Assembly: GCF_036898095.1 (NCBI RefSeq)
Contig: NC_090751.1
Span: 89,668,383-89,732,382, forward strand
Reading direction: 5' to 3'
Length of the DNA: 64,000 bases
Source of the DNA: Palaemon carinicauda
Taxonomy: Eukaryota; Arthropoda; Malacostraca; Decapoda; Palaemonidae
Of the stretch, positions 33,984 to 45,911 are shown one piece after another. Within the stretch, counting starts at the first letter, position 1; every line of letters begins with the position of its first letter. The notes under the pieces are model-generated. The model was given only the letters and a program-made list of their open reading frames with translations, was not told the DNA's origin and did no database searches. The translations under genes and the position numbers were made by a program.

Positions 33984-36591
33984 GAAAGGACTGAGGACGA
34001 AACCCAGAAGAAGATTCCTTAGGTTTTCGAGAGGAGAATGACGGAGGCAAAACTTTCCTAGTCGAATGAGTAACTAAGTCATGTGTGGCCTTCTGAGTGA
34101 GAGCAGTAGCCACCTCGCCCACTAATTCCTGAGGAAATAAAGAATTAGACAAAGGTGTGAAAAGAAGGCCTGTCTTCTGATAGGGAGACACTCCTGCGGA
34201 GAGGAAGGAGCACATCGTGGCCCTTTTCTTGAGAATTCCAGCTGTAAACAAGGCAGCAAGTTCGTTGGAGCCATCTCTCACACCTTTGTCCAAGCAGGAC
34301 ATCAAATGAACCAAACCACTAGTGTCCGTTTCCGTCATATCAGAGACCCTCTTACTCAAAGCCCCCAAAGCCCAGTCCAAAAAATTAAAAACTTCGAAGG
34401 CCCTGAAAAGACCTTTAAGCAAATGGTCGAACTCTGGAATGGACCACCAAATCTTCGTCTTCCTTAAGGCAAGACGACGAGAAGCATCTACCAAACTTGA
34501 AAAATCCCCTTGTGCAGAAGAAGGAAAACTCAAGCCCAACACTTCACCAGTCTCATACCACACACTAGATTTAGAGGCTAACCTAGCGGGAGGAAAGGCA
34601 AAGGCCGTCTTGCCAAAAGCTTTCTTGGAGTCCAACCAAGAACCCATTAACTTCAAGGCCCGCTTAGAAGATCGAGAAAGAACCATCTTGGTGTAAACTG
34701 GAACCTTAGTAGCTTTACCTAAGATGAATTCAGAAGGCGGAGAACGAGGGGCCACAGGGGTAAAAGAATCCGGGAAAATTCCAGTCAAAATAAGCATAAA
34801 CTTGCGAAGGTCCACAGCATGCTGATAATGCTTCTCCTCCTCATTCTCAGAGACTTCCTCAATAGGATTATCCTCATCCGACTTTTCCTCTGGTTCGTCT
34901 TCTGGCAGTGCAGCAACAGCTGCAGCCTGAACCGAAGGAACAACGTCTGGATGGGACTGCCTGTCAAGGCCAACATCTGAGTCAATTTGGTGGGGAGAAG
35001 TAGAAGTAGATTGATGCGAAACACGGACATGTAGACGATCATCCTCAACCAACAACTGCTTAGACCGCTTAGAATTCAACTGTTGTTGAACAGAAGAACG
35101 CTTGAAATCAGAAGGTAACTGTTGAAGATCGCCGCGAGGTCGCGTAAAGTCCGAGGACTGTTGCTGCGAGCGATCAAAGGAGTTAGGATGTCGCCGCTGT
35201 AAACCAATGTTTTGACGCGCCGCGTCCAAAAGTTGTTGCCGCGGGCGATCCACTACTTCAAATTGTTGCCGCGTCTCGTCCACTTGTCGACGCCGACGCT
35301 CTTCCCCGCGACCAGAAAACGCAAACTGGTCAACCAAAACTCTCTGACGCGACTCATCAAAATCAACCTGGCGTTGAACACTGTGAATGGGAGACCGCCT
35401 AAGTGATAACTCGTCAAGGCCATATACCATCGAACGTTTGTGCGATAACTGGTCTGACATCGAACGCCCAGACACAACGCCAACACCTGGTTGATAAGAA
35501 TCCATCAACGACGAGAGTTGTTCCTTCATAGACAAAAGCGCAGTCCATTTCGGATCAACAGAACTCCTAGAAGGAAGATTCGCACTAATGTCACCACGCA
35601 TTTCAGGGGAAGAAAGCCAATCCGATGGAAGAGGAGGTGCATGAATAGTTACAAGGTCCGAATCGGAAGGAATCATATCCGCACGAACACGGTGATCCGA
35701 ACGTTTGGCCGGAGTGCAAGCGCTGGGAGAACGGAAACGTTCCGGTGAACCCCACGAACTACATCCTGGCCGCACAGGCGATTCCCGACGCTGTGAATCA
35801 ACATGGGAGCGTTTAAGCGGTCTCGACGCTCGCCGCCAGATCTCACTTCCCGACCCTTCATCGGAAGACGGGGATAACGTATGAACCTCCCCTTTCCTAC
35901 GATGAGGGTGAACGACCTGAGCTACGGCAACAGGAACGTTCGAGGGGACGTCTGCACGATTGATGATGCTTCTCGTTCCCTTAAGCCGTTCGACATTACT
36001 TCTCCCATGGGTTCGAGAGCTCGAAAGAGGTCTAAGGCTAGGTGAACGACAAGATCGTGCCGACGCACCCTCCGCAACACTAAACACATTATCAACACTT
36101 GTCACAACACCGAGAGAGTCACGATTCTTCGGTACCACATCAGACACTGAAACACTTTCCACAGTTCCGATAGGATCACGGTTTTTCAATACCTTTAACT
36201 CTGAAAAGATAGTATTTCTATCGGCTGCTAAGGACTCAACTTTCTCACCAAGAGACAAAATAGCAGTAAACATGTCCTTCATAGTAGGTTCCTGATCTAC
36301 CACCACAGGGGAAGGAACAGGATTAGGAACAGGTAAATTAGGTAAGGTTCTATCCACAGATCGGGAAGAACTACGCCTAAGTCTATCTCTCTCTAATCTC
36401 CTAACATAACGATCGTAAGTACCAAAATCATCATTAGTTAAGGAAAGACACTCATTACACCTATCATCTAATGAACAAAATTTACCCCTACATTTTACAC
36501 AAATAGAATGAGGATCAATAGATCCATTAGGAAGTCGTGTACGACAACCCTCACTAACACACCTACGCTGAGCAGGGGAGGAGTCGGCCAT
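33895..36591 (-). CDS. E2 gag-like ORF
   Basis: Open frame of 898 residues from MADSSPAQ at 36591, the Met matching the E1 start; 23 further in-frame codons exist upstream. The N-terminal module is Cys-rich: two Cys, then DPHSIC followed by C-x2-C-x4-C-x5-C-x2-C spacing, probably a zinc-binding fold. Next come a basic stretch (RRLERDRLRRSSSRS), a long Ser/Arg/Gln-rich disordered middle, an acidic segment (EDEPEEKSDEDN), and the conserved block AQGDFSSLVDASRRLALR with RAFEVFNFLDWALGAL. The end is a Gly/Arg/Lys-rich basic tail. Function in RNA packaging is inferred from DIRS organisation only. Confidence 0.85.
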   Translation of the reverse strand: MADSSPAQRRCVSEGCRTRLPNGSIDPHSICVKCRGKFCSLDDRCNECLSLTNDDFGTYDRYVRRLERDRLRRSSSRSVDRTLPNLPVPNPVPSPVVVDQEPTMKDMFTAILSLGEKVESLAADRNTIFSELKVLKNRDPIGTVESVSVSDVVPKNRDSLGVVTSVDNVFSVAEGASARSCRSPSLRPLSSSRTHGRSNVERLKGTRSIINRADVPSNVPVAVAQVVHPHRRKGEVHTLSPSSDEGSGSEIWRRASRPLKRSHVDSQRRESPVRPGCSSWGSPERFRSPSACTPAKRSDHRVRADMIPSDSDLVTIHAPPLPSDWLSSPEMRGDISANLPSRSSVDPKWTALLSMKEQLSSLMDSYQPGVGVVSGRSMSDQLSHKRSMVYGLDELSLRRSPIHSVQRQVDFDESRQRVLVDQFAFSGRGEERRRRQVDETRQQFEVVDRPRQQLLDAARQNIGLQRRHPNSFDRSQQQSSDFTRPRGDLQQLPSDFKRSSVQQQLNSKRSKQLLVEDDRLHVRVSHQSTSTSPHQIDSDVGLDRQSHPDVVPSVQAAAVAALPEDEPEEKSDEDNPIEEVSENEEEKHYQHAVDLRKFMLILTGIFPDSFTPVAPRSPPSEFILGKATKVPVYTKMVLSRSSKRALKLMGSWLDSKKAFGKTAFAFPPARLASKSSVWYETGEVLGLSFPSSAQGDFSSLVDASRRLALRKTKIWWSIPEFDHLLKGLFRAFEVFNFLDWALGALSKRVSDMTETDTSGLVHLMSCLDKGVRDGSNELAALFTAGILKKRATMCSFLSAGVSPYQKTGLLFTPLSNSLFPQELVGEVATALTQKATHDLVTHSTRKVLPPSFSSRKPKESSSGFRPQSFRGKPSGRGSFKPEGRKPRGRGGKSGRGKV

Positions 36592-36806
36592 TTTAAAGTT
36601 AACGTGAGAGACCGACAAGCAAAAAGTAAGGGAAAAAACAATAAAGAAAATCTCAAACAAAAAGATTTCAAGATAAGAACCAAGGAAAATTAATCAACGA
36701 TAGCTTAAACTCAAAAAAGAACGTTGTACATCACCAAACAACTTCCCAAGAGAGTAAAAACACGAGAGCGAACTTCTGTATGTCAGCCAGCTATGACGGC
36801 AGAGAG

Positions 36807-36963
36807 AAGAACTGAAGTTGGTGTGTAGTTCCACCTGTTCTACCGCTAGGGTGCAGTTGGTACACCTGGCGTATCTTCGATAGCGCGAGATTTGAATTTT
36901 CTGCCCTGGCGTCAGGGACTTCAGCTCTTTTATATAACCAGCGGGTAAGTTTTATATTTAAAA
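36807..36963 (-). repeat. E2 right inverted terminal repeat
   Basis: Inverse of 30237-30416 with about two differences. It lies upstream of gag and probably carries the promoter. Confidence 0.92.
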
Positions 36964-38160
36964 CTTACTCTTACCCACATTAACTCTCAACTTCCTTCTC
37001 TCACACACCCTTCCAAATTCTGGCACTAATCGGCCAAGCTTCTCTTCTGTGTCTGCAACCAGTACAGTATCATCCACAAACAACAACTGATTTACCTCCC
37101 ATTCATGGTCATTCTCGTGTACCAGTTTTAATCCTCGTCCAAGCACTTGAGCATTCACCTCTCTCACCACTCCATCAACATACCAGTTAAACAACTACGG
37201 CGACATCACACATCCCTGTCTCAGCCCCACTCTCACCGGAAACCAATCACTCACTTCATTTCCTATCCTAACACATGCTTTACTACCATTGTAGAAACTT
37301 TTCACTGCTTGCAACAACCTTCCACCAACTCCATATAACCTCATCACATTCCACATTGCTTCCCTATCAACTTTATCATACGCTTTCTCCAGAACCATAA
37401 ACGCAACATACATCTCCTTACCTTTTGCTAAATATTTCTCGCATATCTGCCTGACTGTAAAAATCTGATTCATACAACCCCTACCTCTTCTAAAACCACC
37501 CTGTACTTCTAAGATTGCATTCTCTGTTTTATCCTTAATCCTATTAATCAGTACTCTACCATGCACTTTTCCAACTACACTCGACAAACTAATACCTCTT
37601 GAATTACAACACTCATGCACATCTCCCTTACCCTTAGAGAGTGGTACAATACACGCACAAACCCAATCTACTGGTACCATTGACAAAACAAAACACATAT
37701 TAAACAATCTCACCAACCATTCAAGTACAGTCACACCCCCTTCCTTCAACATCTCACCTCTCACACCATCCATACCAGATGCTTTTCCTACTCTCGTTTC
37801 ATCTAGTGCTCTCCTCACTTTCTCTCGTAATCTCTCTCTCATTCTCATCTCTCATCACTGGCACCTCAACACCTGCAACAGCAATTATATCTGCCTCCCT
37901 ATTATCCTCAACATTCAGTAAACTTTCAAAATATTCCGCCCACCTTTTAACAACCTTCCATTTCCATCTTTCACTGACTCTTCAATTCTTGAGCCAGCCT
38001 TTCTTACTCTCTTCACTTCTTTCCAAAACTACTTCTTATTCTCTTCATATGAATGACCCAATCCCTGACCCCACCTCAGGTCAGCTGCCCTCTTTGCCTC
38101 ATGTACCTTGTGCTTTACTTCCACATTTTTCTCTCTATATTTTTCATACTTCTCTATACT
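36964..38160 (-). mobile_element. LINE copy L2, 5' part
   Basis: Continuation of L2 after E2. Open segments are 37194-36958 (NQLLFVDDTVLV; the usual FADD is FVDD here) and 37848-37195 (RT core with GFRRGRGCMNQIF, AFMVLEKAYDKVDR, GLRQGCVMSP), with an in-frame stop at the VV-NW junction near 37197 and small deletions near 37840 and 37945. L2 is an inactive, 5'-truncated copy. Confidence 0.85.
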
Positions 38161-38162
38161 AT

Positions 38163-38188
38163 TACTCGCATAATTCGGGACCCTACTG
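38163..38188 (-). mobile_element. Solo pogo/Tigger-like terminus
   Basis: The reverse complement reads CAGTAGGGTCCCGAATTATG and is preceded by TA at 38189-38190. It matches the terminus at 62557 and sits at the 5' edge of L2. Only about 26 bp are recognisable. Confidence 0.5.
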
Positions 38189-38283
38189 TATATGTGTTAA
38201 GTAAAGTCATCTACAGTAAAGACATGGTATACAAGTTTAATTAATTCCTGGGGATAACCTCACAGTTCAAAATACTTGTATCT

Positions 38284-39440
38284 TAAGGGGGCCGGCCGGC
38301 TAATGCCGACTTTTAATGACAGGACTAAGACATTCATACCCCTTAATAAGATGACTTAGGACATCTCCAAACTGCATAAGATTTTTGCCTCTGACCTTCG
38401 ATTTTGCAATGCCAGGGCGATATATCCTAGTGTTTTTCAAATTCGATCTCATCCCTTGATAATTATTACTAAGATCTGGGATTAATAAACTAAATAGCCC
38501 TCCAATAATATGAAGGTTTTTTTTTTTTGCCAGATATGAATTTTTTCAATATGGTAAAAAATTGAGCCCTAAAATTAAGGAAAAATTAAGAAAATAAATA
38601 TGAAAAAAATGGAATAAAGGGCTTCATTTCATTGTTTTATGTATAATGTATTTCTAAGTTACATACCAAATTTCAATGCTAAATCAATAAAACTAAGGTA
38701 GACTATTGAATTTGAAGGTCAATAAGTATAGTTTTGAGATACGGACGTTTAAAGTTTTTCTTTGTATTTTGACAAAGACAATGTTAATAAATTAAAATAT
38801 TTACTTTTCCTCTTTGAAGTAATAAAATTCTTGCCGAAAACAAGAAAAACAAACGTAAAAATGAGTGAATGTCAGAGGTCAAACTCAGGCATGTACTGTA
38901 CTCTCTCAGGTTTGTGGTAGGACTGAAGGCCGAAGGATGTAATTTACGATTGTCTGCGACTCGTGGAAGTTATAGATGCCATTGCTCACAATTCCTTTTA
39001 CATTAAAATGTAATAATTATCAAAATTTACAATAACAAAGGAAATACAGCATTTTCTTGTAGGGAACACTGTTTATGATTTATTGAGTTACTTTTACTAA
39101 TTACCCTGTGACTATGAAAGTAAGAGGAATTTCGACAAAATATTTCGTATACGCATTCTCCATTGCAATACAAAGTTCAGTGAATTTTTCAGGATTTTGT
39201 GTCCTTCCCATACCACCATATACAGTATTGGCATTCCGGCCAGCCCCTCAAGGTAAATTGGTGACCAATTCAAAAATGTTTGATGAGGAACGAAGCAGAA
39301 CCATCATAAATATGCAAGATGAATGGGTAAAATCCAGGTGTGAGAGTGCCACGTATCAGAAAGGGGCCTGTTTGACAGTTCACGGATACCATTGGTGGCA
39401 CACGACTCCAAAAGCATAAAAGTGGCTGGAGTCTGATAGA
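38284..39440. other. Possible DNA transposon fragment starting with a GGCCGGCC motif
   Basis: TTAAGGGGGCCGGCCGGCTAA at 38283 looks like a transposon terminus by its abrupt GC-rich palindrome in AT-rich DNA and a preceding TTAA. I did not find an inverted partner. A 103-codon frame at 39108-39419 is in this stretch but is not recognised. Confidence 0.3.
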
Positions 39441-39738
39441 TCTATGCTACAACTAGTTACACAAGCACCTAACGCATAATGTCACATGCTCTACTTCTAC
39501 ACCTAATGCATTTAGAGTGGGACTGTGAATCTATGAAGAAAAAAAAAAAATTCCTCGCTGGATTAGAGTCTGCTCATGAAATACTCTTGACACACAAATA
39601 TTGGGCAAGTTTCATTGAAATAATGCAACAATAATGGGGGTTCTAACTACTTTAAATTTCAAATATTCAGTGTTTTAACTTGAATGGCAACTAAAAATTA
39701 TGCAAAACAAAACAAATTTAACCACATACCCTACTTAC

Positions 39739-39845
39739 AGAATCTTTCACACTGTATGATGATGTTGGTAAATCACTTAGCCTTGGCAAAGGTCCTCCTG
39801 GAGCACTTGGAGGAAGGTCTAGCAGTCGTGATAGTGTCGAAGACC
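39739..39845 (-). CDS. Host gene exon H5 (leucine motif)
   Basis: 107-bp exon with acceptor CTTCTCCTAG and donor GTAAGT. Two leading bases join H4 in phase; then 35 codons start SSTLSRLLDLPPSAPGG and end SYSVKDS in phase 0. The T-L-S-R-L-L core followed by Pro-rich sequence is like a motif I recall in BRD8 (PTLSRLLEAG), the main reason for the tentative name. Confidence 0.75.
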
Positions 39846-40103
39846 CTAGGAGAAGACATTGCAAAATAAATTCCTCTTAACAAACATAGGAACTCGAGTA
39901 GAATTTCTAACTAAATGCATAGAATCTGAAGCTTTGTCAATTTCATACAGTGCTATGCTGCCTTGTCATGTTTTAATACTGAAAGAAATTTCCGTGAATC
40001 TTGAACCCTAAAGTATTCATTATTCCCAACTTCAAAATATTCTGACTGCTATTCTACCCCCAATATCTTTACATATAAAAATCTACTGACTTCTTGCACA
40101 TAC

Positions 40104-40218
40104 CTGATCCTGGAGAAGCTGAAGACTTAGTAGCTGTATCAGTTCCTGATATAGCAGATGTCACGAGGTTTTGTAAAGCCAGAGATACATTAGAGTAGCC
40201 AGGCCTCATTACTCGTCC
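40104..40218 (-). CDS. Host gene exon H4
   Basis: 115-bp exon with acceptor TTTTAACCTCAG and donor GTATGT. Phase 0 start, 38 codons (GRVMRPGYSNVSLALQNL to SSASPGS), one trailing base. Both junctions agree in phase with H3 and H5. The plus strand has no comparable open frame with splice sites. Confidence 0.75.
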
Positions 40219-40895
40219 CTGAGGTTAAAATAATTATCAATAGAAAAAATTATTTATAAGTAAAATTGATGTAAACAAACAAGTTTTGCATGGCTTACAA
40301 CAAAACTTATCAATACTATGCTAATCATGATTTTTAGGGAAGCCAAATGAGATTAAAACAATAAATTTTGAAACACTAAAATGAAAAACAAAATTTCTAA
40401 CAAATTAATTACTATGTAATTTTATATATAGTAAACAAATTTACTTCTTAGATTTGCATAGTTTTATTTTAATGGATTTTTAAAGAGAAATTCACCCATT
40501 TCTCGAATTTACACTTTGACACATTCTTCATGAAAGTTTCCATGTAGGTACATTGTCCAGTGTACCTTAGTAACCCCTCCACCCTTAATTGCACTTCTCT
40601 CTGCTTCTAAATTTTCCTCACTTAATTTTCCATCTCTGTTAACTTCACCTAGGTCCAATCATCAACTCACACTTACATACATGTCTTAAGAGCCAACTTT
40701 AAAAGTTTATAAATGTTCAAATAAACTTGGTTATCTCCTTTACATTGGTAAAATATAACATTAAAATCTAATTAACAACTAGATTAACAACAATAATAAT
40801 AATAATTTGCACTCATTTATAGGTAAATCAAATTCACAACTGCTAAAGATGATTAAACCTTTTTTAACATTTCTTCAAAATCCACTAAAACATAC

Positions 40896-41015
40896 CTGGG
40901 ACAAAGGTGAAGTGGAAGACCCAGGTAATATGGGTGATTTACTCAAGAGAGATGACAAGAGTGGAGATGTAGGAGTTGGTTTGGGTTCAGGTTCCTGGGT
41001 ACTTCCTTCTTGGCC
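40896..41015 (-). CDS. Host gene exon H3
   Basis: 120-bp exon with acceptor TTAACTGCAG and donor GTATGT, exactly 40 codons in phase 0 (GQEGSTQEPEPKPTPTSPLL to SSTSPLSQ). Contains TSPLLSSLLSKSP, a second short leucine motif in a Pro/Ser-rich linker. Confidence 0.75.
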
Positions 41016-41257
41016 CTGCAGTTAAGACGAATAATTTTTAAATTAATCAGCAAAACAATGAAAAAGAAATATTGCAAACTCATTCATTTTATATGATCTA
41101 TTTGCAACATAACTAAAAATTAACAAATTACCTGTGAGGCTTTAGTGATCCATAAGATACCAAGAAAAATACTACTCCAATAAATACATCCTATTTCAAA
41201 TTTAAAAGAAATTATTTCAAGTTAGTTTAACTTCTAATACCATCAAAAAGTGCTTAC

Positions 41258-41412
41258 AGAGTTTTCTAGAGATTCATGTATGTCAGGACTGTCCACCGCA
41301 CTGTCAAGCTCTGATGAAGTTTCCGACATTCCACTATTTCTTCTCACCCCACTGGAAGAAGAGGCAGGCCATGGCGGTTTGTTCTTTTTATTTTTATTTG
41401 GTGGTATATGCA
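41258..41412 (-). CDS. Host gene exon H2
   Basis: 155-bp exon with acceptor TTATTTTCACAG and donor GTAAGC. Two leading bases complete a Val codon with H1; then 51 codons include a basic patch (NKNKKNKPPW) and a Ser/Asp-rich end (SSELDSAVDSPDIHE) in phase 0. Confidence 0.75.
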
Positions 41413-43646
41413 CTGTGAAAATAAAGAAAAACTTAAAAAGGAGAAAACTAATTTACTCTTACATAATTTCCCCAATAAAAGTTTCAATCACCTAATGCTA
41501 AGTAAAGATCCCCATGAACAACTCACAAAAAAGAGAGAAATTTCAAGAAAACTAGAAACTTACAAATATCAATAATTCTGTCATGCCTATTTCTGTCCCA
41601 TACATCCACGCACTCCTGCATCAGTTTACCTCTAATATTGTTGCTGATATATTTCAAAGAAACAGTGTCACAGTAACTGCCTTTTAAGATAACTTATTTG
41701 CCATCAAAATCACCCTAAACCATAGAAGATAAAAAGAAGAGGAAGAAGAAAGAAGAAGAAAAAAGAAGAAAGAAAGAAGACTAAAGAGGAAGAACAGGAA
41801 GAAGAAATACAAGACGACGACGAAGAAGAAGAACAAGAAGAAAGGAGGAGGAGGAGGAAGAAGGGGAAGAAAGAAGAAGAAAAATGACCACCGAAACATC
41901 AAGCAAACTATGATCTAGACGAAACCCACCTGCTCCTGCCAAGCCCAAAAGAAGTTACTTAGTACTTCCCTTTAATCAGAGAGTGAAAATTCTTAATATG
42001 ATAAAAAAAGATGAAAAAACATGACCTGAAATTGCTGAGCTATATGACAAGAACACATCTTTGATGAAACAATTGACAAAACATCTGTGCTAGGTTTTCT
42101 GTTGCATGTAAAACTGCAAAAGCTACTAATTAGGTATAGCAGTATGTAATTAAAGTAGAAAACCATCAAATTTTTGGGCATAAACAAAAGCCAGCATGAA
42201 AAGGTAACCAATCCATTCACAGCAAGAAAGGAGTGATGACAGCTTTAGAAATGGATTAAAAAAAAATATATAAAGTTACTGGAGAATCTGCATTTGCTAT
42301 GGAGGAAGTTGCTGGTCCATTTCCACCATAGTTTTATAAAATTACTCAAGGAGGAATGTAAGAAAAAAAAAATAAACAAAAAATAAACGAAAGAAAATTA
42401 CCAAGTTGTGGCAGCCAAGTGAATAACATCTACTAACTCACAACTGTGAACTGGTAGTTCAAATGCCACTCACAGCTCAAGAAAGTATCCACTACTGTTC
42501 ACAACTCACCATTGCTGTAAACAAGCAATGGGGAATTTGGGGAGACTATAGGTATACCTGCCGAGTCATCAGCAGCTATGGTGTAGCTTGGATAGAGTGA
42601 AGTAGAGATGACTTTGGCACTGATCATAAGCAAATATGGTCAGTCCTATGACATCGCTCTGTCCCTTGGCCATGCGCTCAAGACCCAACTTTTAAACCTT
42701 TTAATCAGAGGAGGAAAGCTGCCATCTTTTAAGGAGACAAACTACCACTTTAAAGCAGGAAGGAACAGAATAACATGTGGCAATTCAGGTTTACATGTGT
42801 AAAGCCTGTTACTTATCAACCAAACAATCCCCATGTGCTTCAAGATAAAAATTTCTCCTCTCCAAAACCATAAAAAAAACTTCAAGGTATGTATAAAAGG
42901 GTGTGGCAGTGCTTTTTAATGAATGGTTTCACCAATGTTTCATTCCCAAGTGAAAAAATATTTTAAATGAAAATGTTTGCCTCTGACAGTCTAATCAACA
43001 ACATAATAAGCCTGACTTATTAGTTGATCAGCATAAGAGATAAAAGTAATAAAGTTACAGTGTTATTGATGAAACTTTCTAAATCATCCCTTTCACATTT
43101 ATTTTAAACCTTATTGCCCTCTAATTTATGATAACATTTTACTAAGAATACTGTACAGTTATCTGATTTGCTTTTGCTTTACATTCATTACAAACATCTA
43201 AGTCCATGTTGTGACACCAGTCAACTAAACCAATACTGTAGTGGCATATCACAAAGTATGAACTTAAAAATATATTAATGACGCGAAGATGAATAATACG
43301 AGATCATACATGGTATATGTCACCTAAAACGACATAGTGACATTGTCCTGAAGTTCATTGTTGTGATGCCTGTTTTATGATACAGTATTCCAAAAATACA
43401 AGAGTATATAAAAAAAAACTTTAGAAGAATGCCTCAGTAGATCGTAAGTGACTCTAAAGGAAGATTTGAAATATGCCAATGTGTTAAAATTAACCAAAAG
43501 TGTTGAAAATTCTCCAAAACCAATTTTGAATTCAATAAAAAGTAAACTTTACCGAATACTTTAATCCTCTCAAGATAAACTACTGAAACCATGGGAAAAT
43601 GAGGCATAAACATCTACAGCAGCGAATCAGTTACAAAATGAAATAC
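41413..43646 (-). other. Intron between H1 and H2
   Basis: Contains a purine-rich GAA tract at about 41727-41885. A 64-codon plus-strand frame at 42608-42802 is unrecognised and lacks support. Confidence 0.5.
41727..41885. repeat. (GAA)n-like polypurine tract
   Basis: About 160 bases almost entirely A and G on the plus strand, with GAA, GAC and GGA units. Such a mirror-rich purine tract can form triplex DNA; that is general knowledge, not seen here. Confidence 0.85.
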
Positions 43647-43756
43647 CTTTTGGTCCCTGGTGTTTTAAAGCTTGTTGAATGGCCGTTATCTTCTCCTCTC
43701 GTTCCTTAAGCCACTGCTGGTAACGACGCTCTTCCTCCTCCTCCGCTGCTCGTTCT
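43647..43756 (-). CDS. Host gene exon H1 (coiled coil); candidate BRD8-like gene
   Basis: 110-bp exon with acceptor TTTTATTTTAG and donor GTATTT. One leading base, 36 codons and one trailing base that pairs with H2. The peptide ERAAEEEEERRYQQWLKERE then EKITAIQQALKHQGPK is a charged helix, probably a coiled coil. It is the most upstream exon I can support; the start codon and first exons must lie above 45073 or outside. The gene as assembled (H1 to H8) covers more than 36 kb with eight exons of 107-155 bp. BRD8 is a subunit of the NuA4/TIP60 acetyltransferase complex with the order coiled coil, Pro/Ser linkers, acidic region, bromodomain. The order fits; a different scaffold protein is possible. 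Confidence 0.7.
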
Positions 43757-43879
43757 CTAAAATAAAAATTTCCTACATTAGATAAGATTTACATAAAATC
43801 TCTGAATACCAAACCTTTCACTATAGTTTGAGGATGTTGTGACAAGATATTATATGGAAAGCAGCAAAACAGCCGGGGG

Positions 43880-44235
43880 TGAGACTTCATAGGTTAATGT
43901 ATGACACTTTGATGAGGCTTTCATGGCCAAAGGTTTTGGAATGGCTGGAAATCAAGATTGCCAAACCCTTGACCAAACCTTGAGACTGATGAATGATGTG
44001 CATGAAAATCCATTTGAAGCAATGCAGGAATCCTTTCTAAATGATGTAAAATACAAAAGTATTTTGGACCTTTTTACAGGAATAAGTTACTAGAGAAAAT
44101 TGGACAACTAGCTTCATTCTGGGCAATTTATTTGGATTTGGTTGAAATTCTCCTTAGGGTGATGGGTACCTCCAAATGGTCAGCATATGGAAAATTATAT
44201 CTTAATGTTTTGCTGCAGATGAAATGAACTGCTTG
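43880..44235 (+). pseudogene. Fragment of a transposon-type protein
   Basis: The plus strand gives RLHRLMYDTLMRL, then in another frame RLMNDVHENPFEAMQESFLN, then in a third frame [19 protein letters not shown]. The last phrase resembles a segment of the multicopy protein family seen in the Academ-like element. Three frame changes in about 350 bp show decay. It ends at the TGTA repeat at 44245. Identification is by memory of the family and weak. Confidence 0.35.
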
Positions 44236-44244
44236 GTACCTCCC

Positions 44245-44554
<310 letters not shown>

Positions 44555-44582
44555 AAATTTTGCACATTTAGACGTGTTTTTC

Positions 44583-45281
<699 letters not shown>

Positions 45282-45324
45282 TTAGAGGTAGGACTTGACT
45301 TGGGGGACAGGGCTGGCGGGCAAA

Positions 45325-45440
45325 TATGTGTAAATAGCTAAGGTTTGTATGGTTAGGAAAAATACAAATTACAGTATCTCCGAATTTGTCATTTGTTCCG
45401 TAACCAAAATACAAACCACGCTATTTACATTGGGTGACTT
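45325..45440 (+). repeat. E4 internal complementary region
   Basis: The left-end complement ends TTTGTCAT at 45392 and the right-end complement starts TTGTTCCGTAACC at 45393. There are small differences from both termini. Confidence 0.88.
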
Positions 45441-45911
45441 ACCCCTTAGGAAGGGTGAAAAGTCCCCAGCCTTACTGACTTTGGCTTTACCCGGGGACTC
45501 CAACTCCAATTGAGTAGCACTCGAGAAAAGGAGTCCCTGCACCTCACAAGTTCCTTGCTCCGCAAGGAACATGTGGCCTACATAAGTTGTGTGTGGAGGA
45601 AAGAGCGCGACTCGTCCTATGAAGTTGACCTTGAGACCTTTAGATAGGAATCCAGGATAGGACGTTCCCAATACCACATCGTCAGGGTATGGGGGACGCG
45701 ACAGTATTAAGCTTAATACTAGGAGAACAAGGAAGCATGGTTTACCTGCAGAGGTTGAGGTCAGCTATGCGGAGACCAGGATGCTGCTTCCCCAAGAGAG
45801 GGGAGGATGAAGAAAGAAGTAAGGGCCAGACATACTCTTTCATTTACGCAGACTAAAACCGGGTAACAACGCCCTCAACCTACTGCTACCTGTCCATACA
45901 GGAGCCTGAGG

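Larger units (their letters stand above)
30237..36963 (-). mobile_element. DIRS-like retrotransposon E2 (subfamily A, nearly intact)
   Basis: A 6727-bp element with terminal repeats 30237-30416 and 36807-36963 and an internal complementary region with junction 30530/30531. The first 48 bases (starting ATGATATTTTCAT) and the last 26 (ending TATATTTAAAA) are reproduced there in reverse complement. It is inserted in LINE L2: the flanks CATCTCATAAC and CTTACTCTTA form the unbroken L1 sequence at 20701-20721 when joined, with nothing lost or duplicated. Gag and pol frames are open; the recombinase has one frameshift in a homopolymer. This is the best-preserved copy in the window. Confidence 0.93.

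Noticed and set aside
39108..39419. 103-codon plus-strand frame as a host exon
   Set aside because: No splice sites or recognisable domain, opposite strand to the host gene, and it sits in a possible transposon fragment.
42608..42802. 64-codon plus-strand frame
   Set aside because: Not recognised and without splice sites of matching phase; it lies in the intron between H1 and H2.
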